In this document: in pieces, positions 45,137-52,262 of the stretch
Position numbering within the stretch: position 1 is the first letter of the stretch
Layout of the letters: each line of letters starts with the position of its first letter
Assembly (NCBI RefSeq): GCF_012396015.1
Contig: NZ_JAAXOQ010000003.1
Span: 164,145 to 228,144 of the forward strand
Length of the DNA stretch: 64,000 nt
DNA from: Tsukamurella spumae
GTDB taxonomy: Bacteria; Actinomycetota; Actinomycetes; Mycobacteriales; Mycobacteriaceae
Direction of reading: 5' to 3'
Notes under the pieces: model-generated
The model's database searches: none
Seen by the model: only the letters and a program-made list of their open reading frames with translations
What the model was told of the DNA's origin: nothing
Program-made: the position numbers and the translations under genes

Positions 45137-45647
45137 GCGCGTCACCATCCCCGGCGTCGAGATCGGGCGCGTCGGCACCTTCGACGCCAGTACCGGCCGC
45201 GCCACCCTCACCGCCGACGACTTCACCGAAGCGGTACGCGCCTTCCAGGCCGGCGTGCACCCCAAGCCCGTCCTCAAGGTCGGCCACGTCGACCCCCGAT
45301 TCGACGGCTCACCCTCGATCGGCTGGGTCGACAACCTCCGCGTCGGCGACGCCGGCCGCGTCCTCATCGGCGACCTCGCCGGCGTCCCGCAGTGGGTCGC
45401 CGACAGCGCGCCGACGCACTTCCCGAACCGCAGCCTCGAGGCCACCTACGACTACGAGGACGCCGACGGCACCATCTGGCCGTTCGTCCTCACCGGCCTC
45501 GCGCTGCTCGGCGCCACCAGCCCCGCGATCGGCAACCTCGCCGAGCTCCGGGACTTCGTCGCCGCGTCCCGCCCCACCACGAACGTCACCCACCACCGGG
45601 TACGACTGGCCGCCGCCCGCCGGGCCCGGCTCAACCGCTGGAACTGA
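44973..45647 (+). CDS. Capsid maturation protease (Mu gpI-like/actinophage type)
   Basis: Conserved protein begins about 45138 with RVTIPGVEIGRVGTFDASTGRATLT and includes PVLKVGHVDPRFDGSPSIGWVDNLRV and FPNRSLEATYDY, TGLALLGATSPAI, as in capsid proteases of Gordonia/Rhodococcus phages; the conserved H (VGHVD) and S (PNRSLE) suit the His/Ser of herpesvirus-like assemblins. No start codon with a ribosome site is next to it. In-frame options are ATG 44973, ATG 45024 or GTG 45069, all within the HTH gene; a +1 shift from that gene is another possibility. Confidence 0.72.
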   Translation: MTSSTPPKPAGSSVSAPMVSARASAAAASPHTVRAADGSSSPKKSSPSPNGTPPKRVTIPGVEIGRVGTFDASTGRATLTADDFTEAVRAFQAGVHPKPVLKVGHVDPRFDGSPSIGWVDNLRVGDAGRVLIGDLAGVPQWVADSAPTHFPNRSLEATYDYEDADGTIWPFVLTGLALLGATSPAIGNLAELRDFVAASRPTTNVTHHRVRLAAARRARLNRWN

Positions 45648-45662
45648 AAGGTGCACCCGCAC

Positions 45663-46040
45663 ATGTCCACTCCCATCCGCCAGCCCCGCGTCTACGCGCC
45701 CGGCGCCGACGTCACCGCCCAGGCCACCGCCGCGATCACCGCCCGCCGCCTGGTCTTCATCTCCGCCAACCGGGCATCCGGCGGCAACCTGTCCGTCGCG
45801 CACGCCCCCGCCGGCGGCCGCGTCTTCGGAGTCGCCGTCGATGACGCCACGGTCGGGGACCTCGTCGGCGTCGCCCGCGACGGTGTCCTCCGCGTCACCG
45901 CCGGCGCCGCGATCACCGCGGGCGCCGAGGTCGAGGTCGGCGCCGCCGGCAAGGCCATCACCAAGAACACCGGCACCGCCATCGGATACGCCGTCACCAA
46001 TGCCGTGACCGACGGCATCGCCGAAATCGCCCTCTACTGA
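45663..46040 (+). CDS. Capsid decoration / head-fibre-like protein (DUF2190-like)
   Basis: 125 residues, beta-rich and low in charged residues: repeated GD/VGVA-type strands (FGVAVDDATVGDLVGVARDG, GAAITAGAEVEVGAAGKAI). The position between protease and major capsid protein is the standard place of a decoration protein. ATG 45663 or GTG 45651. Confidence 0.75.
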   Translation: MSTPIRQPRVYAPGADVTAQATAAITARRLVFISANRASGGNLSVAHAPAGGRVFGVAVDDATVGDLVGVARDGVLRVTAGAAITAGAEVEVGAAGKAITKNTGTAIGYAVTNAVTDGIAEIALY

Positions 46041-46055
46041 CAGGAACCCACGATC

Positions 46056-46937
46056 ATGCCTACCCTTCTCCCCACGCTGACCGGCCGCACGCTCACCGTC
46101 GACGCCGCGCTCAAGCACCCCACCGCCATCCGCGACCAGATCGCGAAGATCGCCGACGCCCAGCTCGTCGCCCCGAACTTCTTCCACCCCGTCGGCAACC
46201 CCGTCGAGGGTGGCGGCGTCCTGTACCAGGTCCTGCGCGCCTCCGACCAGTACAGCTCCGACGTCGAGCAGCGCGCCCCCGGTCAGGAGTACAAGGTCGT
46301 CGAGGGCGTCGACCCCGAGCAGCGTCTCGCCCGCGTCGAGGACTGGGGCGGCAAGTTCAAGATCACCGACGAGCAGATCGAACGCAACGACGTGTCCTAC
46401 CTGGACATGCAGACCACGCAGCTCGCGAACCGGATCGCCCGCAAGCTCGACACCCGCGCACTCGCAGTGCTCCTCGACGCCCTCGACGACGACCCCGCGT
46501 CGACCATCAGCGGCCACAACTGGAGCAGCCTCATCCTCGACGGCCCGCTCGACCAGATCACCCCGAGCGCGTCCCGCCCCACCGCGGACTTCGCGGCCGC
46601 GCAGCTCGCCGCCGACCTCGAGGAACTCGGCGTCATCCACGACGTGCTCGTCGTGCACCCCGAGCAGGCCGCGGCCCTGCGCACCGCCTACGCCGAGAAC
46701 ACCGGCCAGATGCTCGAAGCCGCAGGCCTCGAGCTCGTCTCCAACACCCTCGTGCCCGTCGGCTCCGCGTTCGTCGCCCAGACCGGCGAGGCCGGCGTCA
46801 TCGCCTTCGAGAAGCCCGTCACCGTCACCACCTGGCGCGACGAGGCCACCCGCTCCACGTGGGTGCAGAGCTACGCCGTCCCCGCCTTCGCCGTCAACAA
46901 GCCCGCCGCCGTCAAGATCATCGACGGCCTCGCGTAA
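46056..46937 (+). CDS. Major capsid protein (HK97-fold type)
   Basis: 293 residues. N-arm DAQLVAPNFFHPVGNPVEGGGVLYQ, then GQEYKVVEGVDPEQRLARVEDWGGKFKITDEQIERND, and LDTRALAVLLDAL; HPEQAAALRTAYAENTG and the C-terminal FVAQTGEAGVIAFEKPVTVTTW are typical of actinophage major capsid proteins. Full length, no truncation. It is followed and preceded by scaffold-like and decoration genes, so it should form a shell of its own; the short element predicts a small capsid. Confidence 0.87.
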   Translation: MPTLLPTLTGRTLTVDAALKHPTAIRDQIAKIADAQLVAPNFFHPVGNPVEGGGVLYQVLRASDQYSSDVEQRAPGQEYKVVEGVDPEQRLARVEDWGGKFKITDEQIERNDVSYLDMQTTQLANRIARKLDTRALAVLLDALDDDPASTISGHNWSSLILDGPLDQITPSASRPTADFAAAQLAADLEELGVIHDVLVVHPEQAAALRTAYAENTGQMLEAAGLELVSNTLVPVGSAFVAQTGEAGVIAFEKPVTVTTWRDEATRSTWVQSYAVPAFAVNKPAAVKIIDGLA

Positions 46938-46948
46938 AGGAGACCCCC

Positions 46949-47479
46949 ATGCCCACCAAGGACACCGCCCCCGCGGACCCCACCGTCGACCCGGCCGCCA
47001 CGCCCGAGCCCGTCGAGCCCCCGGAGATCACCCCCGAGCAGTGGGGCGCGCTCCTCGCCGCCCTCGGCCTGCCCCCCGAAGCCACCCCGGACGAGGTCAT
47101 CGCCGCCGTCACCGACCTCGCGACCAACGAAGCCGCGACCGTCGGCAAGCCGTCCGCGATCGCCGCGGCCGCCGGCCGCATCGGCATGCAGGTCATCGAC
47201 CGCGACAGCCTCACCGCCCTCAAGGCCCAGGCAGCCGAAGGCGCACAGATCAAGGCATCCGCGGCCAAGGCCGAGGTCGAAGCGGCCGTCGACGACGCCG
47301 TACGACAGGGCAAGATCACCCGCGGCCGCCGCGGCCACTGGATCACCCTCTGCACCGCCGACCCGGCCATGAAGCAGGTCCTCGCGAGCATCCCCCGCGA
47401 GACCGCAGTGCCCATGAGCGAGATCGGCCACAGCGTCGACACCGACAACGAGGACGGCACCCCCGGCTGGGTCCGATAG
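46949..47479 (+). CDS. Scaffold-like / capsid-assembly protein
   Basis: 176 residues; AAAGGAG before the ATG. Pro/Glu-rich N-terminus (VDPAATPEPVEPPEITPEQW) and a central region LGLPPEATPDEVIAAVTDL resembling the C-terminal half of Mu-type protease/scaffold (gpI/gpZ) proteins, then a helical Ala/Lys/Glu segment. The linked protease and this protein may together replace a single protease-scaffold protein. Function inferred from position and composition. Confidence 0.62.
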   Translation: MPTKDTAPADPTVDPAATPEPVEPPEITPEQWGALLAALGLPPEATPDEVIAAVTDLATNEAATVGKPSAIAAAAGRIGMQVIDRDSLTALKAQAAEGAQIKASAAKAEVEAAVDDAVRQGKITRGRRGHWITLCTADPAMKQVLASIPRETAVPMSEIGHSVDTDNEDGTPGWVR

Positions 47480-47581
47480 CCCCCCAGGGGGCACCTACCC
47501 CCGGGCCCTGAACCTCACGGGCGTCAACGCCACCGCGAGAGTCTGCGACCTACTGGTCGTCGGCAGACACCCAGCGGACCG

Positions 47582-47690
47582 ATGGTAGAGCGAGACACGG
47601 GCACTCCCCGGAGTTCGCTAGGCAGCTCACCAGCGCCCGTGACCCGAAGCCCCCGACAGCTGCCGAGGCCAGCCGTCGGGGGCTTCCCCA
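47582..47690 (+). ncRNA. Putative structured RNA with terminator downstream of capsid genes
   Basis: CACGGGC (47596-47602) pairs with GCCCGTG (47635-47641), then GAAGCCCCCGAC (47646-47657) pairs with GTCGGGGGCTTC (47675-47686), a 12-bp stem. The region 47480-47991 has no convincing gene; a Pro-rich frame at 47582-47806 reads across these stems and is rejected. It could be just the operon's 3' UTR. Confidence 0.4.
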
Positions 47691-47786
47691 TGCCCGCACA
47701 CCGACCAGCCCAGAACGGCCGCCCACAGCCCAGCCCCACCACAGGGCAAGCCACCCCCACCCCCTCGGAAATATCGAAGGGGGCCC

Positions 47787-47819
47787 ATCGCCTGACTGGC
47801 CGGTAATCAGGCGATTTTT
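47787..47819 (+). terminator. Rho-independent terminator of the element's rightward operon
   Basis: ATCGCCTGA (47787-47795) and TCAGGCGAT (47807-47815) form a 9-bp stem with an 11-nt loop, followed by TTTT. The best canonical terminator in the window. Confidence 0.85.
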
Positions 47820-47897
47820 ACAGGGGGTCTCAGAGATATGGCGATTCCAGCCCTGACCTGCCACTTTGGCGACTCCGACAACATGATCCAGGCCCCT

Positions 47898-47917
47898 CTT
47901 TCCCGCCGCCGGGAAAG
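47898..47917. terminator. Hairpin, possible terminator of the leftward membrane-protein gene
   Basis: CTTTCCCG-CCGC-CGGGAAAG: perfect 8-bp stem, 4-nt loop, 75 bp past the stop of the leftward gene at 47992. Confidence 0.5.
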
Positions 47918-47991
47918 CTGTCCGCCGGCATGGTCCTGTCGCGTCCACGCGGCGGTGGTGTCGCTCCCTCCGCGACAGTGGCGTGGTGTGG

Positions 47992-48378
47992 CTACAGGGT
48001 GAGGCTCAGCACCGACGCTGCTGCAGCGAGTACGACACCTCCGCCGAGTACCGCGATAGTCATGCGCGCGCTGTGTGACGGCTCCTGGTTGGCCTCGTCG
48101 TACAGGTAGAAGCTGTGCACCTTCCCTTCGAGGCCGACGACGCGTGCTTGGAGGGATTGGAGGTGCGCCGAGAGGCCTCCGAACACCTCGTCCTTGGAGT
48201 AGCCGGCGATGATGTCACGGTGCGTCTCGTAGTTCGCGGCGTCTATCGTCTTCCAGCCTTGCGTGAGCGTCTCGCGGTTCCGGGTGAGGGTCTGCAGGTC
48301 ACGCACGACCCAGACGACACCGGTGATCTGCAGGCCTGCCGCAGCGAGGTACAGCACCACCACGAATCCCATCATCAT
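47992..48378 (-). CDS. Two-TM coiled-coil membrane protein, possible satellite cargo
   Basis: About 128 residues: TM helix 1 (GFVVVLYLAAAGLQITGVVWVV), a long helical charged region (about 26-100; LQTLTRNRETLTQGWKTIDAANY, then SAHLQSLQARVVGLEGKVHSF), TM helix 2 (MTIAVLGGGVVLAAAASVL). Opposite in direction to the operon and placed next to attR, the usual site for morons. Superinfection exclusion or anti-phage activity is a guess. One of three successive ATGs is the start. Confidence 0.62.
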   Translation of the reverse strand: MMMGFVVVLYLAAAGLQITGVVWVVRDLQTLTRNRETLTQGWKTIDAANYETHRDIIAGYSKDEVFGGLSAHLQSLQARVVGLEGKVHSFYLYDEANQEPSHSARMTIAVLGGGVVLAAAASVLSLTL

Positions 48379-48537
48379 GGCGGCGACTGTAGTGCGAAGC
48401 CCGGCGCTTATTCAGCGTTATTGCCCGGAATCTACCGCAATCTTCCGCAATTTCGTCACACCCATCTAGCATCGAATTTCGTTGTCTACCAACATCGAAC
48501 GACATGTTTCGACACTCTCCTGCACACGTCATCGCAG
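48379..48537. other. AT-richer attP arm / promoter region
   Basis: 159 bp of lower GC between the cargo gene and attR. It has direct repeats CCGCAAT (twice, 48428-48448 region) and TCGAA/CATCGAA repeats (about 48470-48513). These may be integrase arm sites or the cargo promoter. Confidence 0.45.
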
Positions 48538-48575
48538 AAAGATCAGGTCGCAGGTTCGATTCCTGTCGGGGGCAC
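48538..48575 (+). repeat. attR: 38-bp direct repeat
   Basis: Second perfect copy of the tRNA-Arg 3' half; the rest of a tRNA is absent, so it is not a gene. Ends 3 bp before the stop of the VWA gene. Confidence 0.93.
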
Positions 48576-48578
48576 CAG

Positions 48579-50162
48579 CTATTTCGCGCGTTTGGCGATC
48601 GCCGTCACGAAATCGGTGAGCATCTGCTCCTCCGTGTCCGCCGACTGGGCGGTACCGCCCGTGACGTCCGCGATCCTGCGCAGCGCCGGCAGATCCGCGT
48701 CCTTGCTGATGCCGACGGTGTGGATGTTCACCGGGCGCGCCGGGTCCACGAGCTTGCGCAGCTCGGCGATCAGCTGGTCCAGCGTGGTGCCGCCGTTCTT
48801 CTCGTTGCCACCGTCGGTGAGCAGGATCAGCGAGTTCGAGTACGCGGGGTCGAAGTCCTTGACGGCCTGCCGGTACGCGGCGAGCGTGGTGTCGTAGAGC
48901 CCGGTGCCGCCGCGCACGCGACCGGGCAGCGAGTTCACGCCGTCCAACAGCGCCTGCCGCTGGGTCACCGCGCCCCGCTTGTCCGACAGTCGGGCGGTGG
49001 GCACGACCTCGGTCCAGTCCTTGCCGCCGTTCGTCGCGAGCGAGAAGGTCCACAGTCCGACGGCGTTCGCCTCCGGGATCTGGTTGACCACCTTCGTGAA
49101 GCCCGACGCCAGCATCCCGATCCGGGTGGTGGCGCCGATCTTCTCCTCCATCGAGCCGGACGTGTCGACGACGACCAGCGCCTTGAGGGGCACCGCGAGC
49201 GTGCTGTAGGCCTGCGCGGCACGGGCCAGCTGCGCGCGGTCCGGCTCGGGGAGCTTCGTCACCGCCCCGACACCGCCCGACGGTGCCTGGGCCAGGTCCG
49301 TGCCCCGCAAGCCCTCGCTCGCGAGGGCCGCCAGGCCGTCCGCCGAGGTGAAGGCACCCGCGAGCCGCTGGCCCGCCGCCGTGGCCGCACCCTGCCGGTC
49401 ACCGGTCGCGGTGACCGCGAGCAGCAGCTCATCGCCGGGCGCGCCGGTCTTCGGCACGACGGCCGCGACCTCACCCCGGGTCCGCTTCGCCGCGAGATAG
49501 GCGTACTCGGGGACGACCACGACGCCGCCCTCGGCGGCCGCGGTCGGCACCGGGTCACCGCTGACCCGCTTGGCCGCCTGCGCGTACTGCGCCAGCGCCG
49601 CGGTGAGCGCCTCCGGGTTCCCACCGGGCCGCGAGGCCTCGGACACCCCGGCCACCACGGGCGCCTCCGCGTACGACGAGTCCGCCGGGACCGCACGGAT
49701 ACTGGCCTGCGTCAGCGCCTCCAGCCAGCTCGCCGGCTGCGGGATCGAGGCCCCGGCCAGCACGAGCGGCGATCCGGCCACAGCGGTCGTCGGCAGCTCA
49801 CGTCCGAGCTGCGCCGAGACGGCGTCCGATCTGCTGCGCGACGGCGCCAGCCACAGGTCGGGGCTCTGCCCGCCGCCGGTCAGCCGGCCGGCCGCCTCCT
49901 GATCGGGCGCCTCGGACACGGCGAAGGTCGTGCACCTGTCCGAGGCGAGCGCCGCCTGCGAGCGCACCGCCGCGGCCAGCGCGGGATCGGCCATCACCGT
50001 GAAGGTCTGCTCCGTGCCGCAGCGCTCGAACCGCCCGCTGACGATGGCGACGAGGCCTGCCACGAGCACCGCGACGAGGCCGACGCCGAGCAGGATCCGA
50101 GAGAGGTTCCGCCGACGCGGCGGCTCCGCGGCCGAGTCACCCGGCGCGTCATGACGACCCAT
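48579..50162 (-). CDS. Membrane-anchored VWA-domain protein with substrate-binding-like domain
   Basis: 527 residues: cytoplasmic N-terminus, TM at about 22-42, an extracytoplasmic region resembling a periplasmic binding protein (about 50-290), then a von Willebrand A domain (about 325-520) with a complete MIDAS motif DTSGSM plus GGTGLYDTT and LLTDGGNEKN. Such proteins mediate metal-dependent protein contacts in the envelope. The element has inserted just beyond its 3' end without disrupting it. Confidence 0.88.
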   Translation of the reverse strand: MGRHDAPGDSAAEPPRRRNLSRILLGVGLVAVLVAGLVAIVSGRFERCGTEQTFTVMADPALAAAVRSQAALASDRCTTFAVSEAPDQEAAGRLTGGGQSPDLWLAPSRSRSDAVSAQLGRELPTTAVAGSPLVLAGASIPQPASWLEALTQASIRAVPADSSYAEAPVVAGVSEASRPGGNPEALTAALAQYAQAAKRVSGDPVPTAAAEGGVVVVPEYAYLAAKRTRGEVAAVVPKTGAPGDELLLAVTATGDRQGAATAAGQRLAGAFTSADGLAALASEGLRGTDLAQAPSGGVGAVTKLPEPDRAQLARAAQAYSTLAVPLKALVVVDTSGSMEEKIGATTRIGMLASGFTKVVNQIPEANAVGLWTFSLATNGGKDWTEVVPTARLSDKRGAVTQRQALLDGVNSLPGRVRGGTGLYDTTLAAYRQAVKDFDPAYSNSLILLTDGGNEKNGGTTLDQLIAELRKLVDPARPVNIHTVGISKDADLPALRRIADVTGGTAQSADTEEQMLTDFVTAIAKRAK

Positions 50163-50191
50163 GGTTGCAGTGACGCTTCTCTAGTCGTGTC

Positions 50192-50365
50192 CTACTTCTG
50201 CTCGTCGCCGCCGACGAACTTCTTCGCGGCGTCCTGCGCCTTGTCGACCTGCGCGGCGAACTTGCCATCGGTCTTGCCGTCGACCAGGTCGCCCGCCTTG
50301 TCGATCAGGCCCGGGTTCTTCCCGAGCGCGTCCTTGGCCTTGTTCGCGAGATCCTTGATACCCAT
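50192..50365 (-). CDS. Small Rv0909-like putative antitoxin
   Basis: 57 residues, MGIKDLANKAKDALGKNPG then DKAGDLVDGKTDGKFAAQVDKAQDAAKKFVG. Matches the Rv0909 antitoxin-like family by pattern. Its mycobacterial partner toxin (Rv0910-type) is not adjacent here, so it stands alone. Confidence 0.72.
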   Translation of the reverse strand: MGIKDLANKAKDALGKNPGLIDKAGDLVDGKTDGKFAAQVDKAQDAAKKFVGGDEQK

Positions 50366-50375
50366 GCCGCTCAGG

Positions 50376-51503
50376 CTAGCGGACCCGCTCCCACCAGTCG
50401 CGCGTACCAGGCGCGATCGCGGGATCCCCGGCGCCCGCCCGGCCCGGGGACGGCGCACCGTCGACCCTGCCGCCGGGCATGGGGATCACGGTGGTGACCC
50501 CGGCCTCGTCGGCGGCGGCGCGCAGCCGCTCGACGGGCTCGGACCAGTCGTGGAAGGCCAGGTTGAAGGTGGCCCAGTGCACGGGCACGAGCGGGGCCCC
50601 CGGCTTGGCGATCAGCTGATGGATCGCGACGGCCTCCTCGGGGTTCGTGTGCACGTCGGGCCACAGCGGGTCGTACGCCCCGATCGGCAGCAGCGTCAGG
50701 TCGAACGGGCCGAAATGGTCACCGATCAGCTTGAACCGCTCGGTGAAGCCGGTATCGCCGCCGAAGAAGGCCGAGTGCTCGGGGCCGACCAGCGACCACG
50801 AGGCCCACTGGGTCGAGTTGCGGGTCAGACCGCGGCCGGAGAAGTGCCGAGCCTCGGTGCACACCACCTTGAGGCTGCGCCCGCCCCGCGTGATCACGTG
50901 CGCCTGATCCCAGTCGAGCTCGATGATCCGGTTCTCGGGGACGCCCCACGCGCGCAGGTGCCCACCGACGCCGATCGGCACACAGAAGGGCACGTCCCGG
51001 TCGCGGGTGAGCTCGTCGATCGTGGGCAGGTCGAGGTGGTCGTAGTGGTCGTGGCTGATGATCACCGCGTCGATCTCCGGCAGGGAGCTCAGCGCCACGG
51101 GTACCGGGTGCAGCCGCGCCGGCCCGATGGTGGGCGACGGCGAGACCCGCTCGCCCCACACCGGATCCGCCAGGATGCGGAAGCCGTCGACCTCGATCAG
51201 CACGGAGGAGTGCCCGTACCAGGTGACGGCCAGGTCGGAGGCCTGTTCCGGGCTCGGGTCGGCGGCCAACGGGATCGAGCCCGACGGTGCGCCCAGCCCG
51301 TGCCGCGCGCGCCCCACCACCCCGCGCGCGATCTTCGCCGCGTCGAACCGCTGGTGCGGGCTGTCCGGGTCGGTATTGGTGTAGACGGTGTCGACCTGCG
51401 CGCCCATCGACCGCTTCAGGCCGCTCGCGGCGCGCAGCCCCGCGGCGCCCGCGATCCCGGCGGCCGCGCCGGTGGCGAAGGTGACGACGGCGCCCAGCCT
51501 CAC
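50376..51503 (-). CDS. MBL-fold metal-dependent hydrolase (Rv0906 type)
   Basis: 375 residues: N-terminal TM/signal anchor (AVVTFATGAAAGIAGAAG), then an UlaG/NAPE-PLD-like metallo-beta-lactamase domain with TWYGHSSVLIEVDGFRILADPVW, IISHDHYDHLDLPT (HxHxDH), HFSGRG, FFGGDTGF and PVHWATFN. Likely acts on a phospholipid or lactone in the envelope. GTG 51503 lies 2 bp from the echA6 stop, as in an operon. Confidence 0.88.
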   Translation of the reverse strand: MRLGAVVTFATGAAAGIAGAAGLRAASGLKRSMGAQVDTVYTNTDPDSPHQRFDAAKIARGVVGRARHGLGAPSGSIPLAADPSPEQASDLAVTWYGHSSVLIEVDGFRILADPVWGERVSPSPTIGPARLHPVPVALSSLPEIDAVIISHDHYDHLDLPTIDELTRDRDVPFCVPIGVGGHLRAWGVPENRIIELDWDQAHVITRGGRSLKVVCTEARHFSGRGLTRNSTQWASWSLVGPEHSAFFGGDTGFTERFKLIGDHFGPFDLTLLPIGAYDPLWPDVHTNPEEAVAIHQLIAKPGAPLVPVHWATFNLAFHDWSEPVERLRAAADEAGVTTVIPMPGGRVDGAPSPGRAGAGDPAIAPGTRDWWERVR

Positions 51504-51504
51504 G

Positions 51505-52239
51505 TCAACGCCCCTGAAAGCGCGGCTCGCGCTTCTCGATCCGGGCCATGATGGCCTCCTTGAGGTCCTCGGAGTCCCATACCGCGTGCAGTCGTTCGAT
51601 CTCCGCCTCCGTGGGCGGCTCCAGCGCGGCATCCGCCTTGAACAGCGCCTTGTAGTTCTGCAGCGACAGCGGGGCGAGCTTGGCGATGCCACGGGCGAAC
51701 TCGAGCGCGGCCTCGCGGTCGCCGATCGCGTTGGCGAACCCCAGGTCCAGCAGCTTCTCGGCACCGATCTTCTGCGTGGCCATCAGCACGCCGCGGGCGT
51801 GGCCACCGCCGACGAGATCCTCGAGACGGCGCAGCGTCCACTTGTCGATGGTGACGCCCAGCTTCGCGGCGGGGATCGCGATCGTCGCGCGCGGGTCGAG
51901 CACGCGCAGATCGGCGAGCATCGCCATCTGCACGCCCGCCCCCACGGCCGGGCCGTTCACCGCGGCGACCAGGATCTGCTTCATCGCCTCGACCCGGCGG
52001 TAGAACCGGATCACCCGCTCCATGAAGCCCTTGTCCAGCACCGCGCCCGACCGCAGATCCGCCCCCGCGGAGAACGCGGTGCCCTGCCCGGTGAGCACGA
52101 TGACGAAGACCCCGTCGGCCTCGGCGCGGTCGAACGCCGCCTCCAGTCCGTCCATGATCTCGGGGTTCAGTGCGTTCCGTGCCTCGGGGCGCTGGAACTC
52201 GATGACGGCGACCTTCTCCTCCAGCGTGTAACCAATCAT
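51505..52239 (-). CDS. echA6: Enoyl-CoA hydratase family protein EchA6
   Basis: 244 residues, crotonase fold with QRPEARNALNPEIMDGLE, GTAFSAGADLRSG (oxyanion loop) and AAVNGPAVGAGVQMAM. Length and neighbourhood match M. tuberculosis EchA6 (Rv0905, 243 residues), which binds acyl-CoAs and feeds FAS-II for mycolic acids rather than hydrating them. The second catalytic Glu is not apparent (TIAIPAAKLG in place of FxxPExxLG). Leads the MBL gene. Confidence 0.88.
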   Translation of the reverse strand: MIGYTLEEKVAVIEFQRPEARNALNPEIMDGLEAAFDRAEADGVFVIVLTGQGTAFSAGADLRSGAVLDKGFMERVIRFYRRVEAMKQILVAAVNGPAVGAGVQMAMLADLRVLDPRATIAIPAAKLGVTIDKWTLRRLEDLVGGGHARGVLMATQKIGAEKLLDLGFANAIGDREAALEFARGIAKLAPLSLQNYKALFKADAALEPPTEAEIERLHAVWDSEDLKEAIMARIEKREPRFQGR

Positions 52240-52262
52240 GGCCCGCAATCTACCCTGGGAGG

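Larger units (their letters stand above)
38360..48575. mobile_element. 10.2-kb integrated phage-satellite-like element in tRNA-Arg
   Basis: Bounded by perfect 38-bp direct repeats, one in the tRNA 3' half, one 4 bp from the stop of the next chromosomal gene. Gene order: integrase and repressor leftward; then excisionase-like HTH, five small ORFs, a replication-type ATPase, WhiB-like, small ORF, HTH, capsid protease, decoration, major capsid and scaffold-like proteins rightward; and a leftward membrane protein. No terminase, portal, tail, lysis or conjugation gene is seen, so it should depend on a helper phage for packaging and tails. Confidence 0.87.

Noticed and set aside
47582..47806. Pro-rich 74-codon frame after the scaffold-like gene
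   Set aside because: It crosses two strong RNA stems, has no ribosome site and no recognisable protein features.
38360..48575. Encapsulin nanocompartment explanation for the capsid protein
   Set aside because: The gene is flanked by a capsid protease, decoration and scaffold-like genes inside an att-bounded element, not by a cargo enzyme.
48538..48575. Second tRNA-Arg gene
   Set aside because: Only the 3' half of the tRNA is present; it is the attR repeat.
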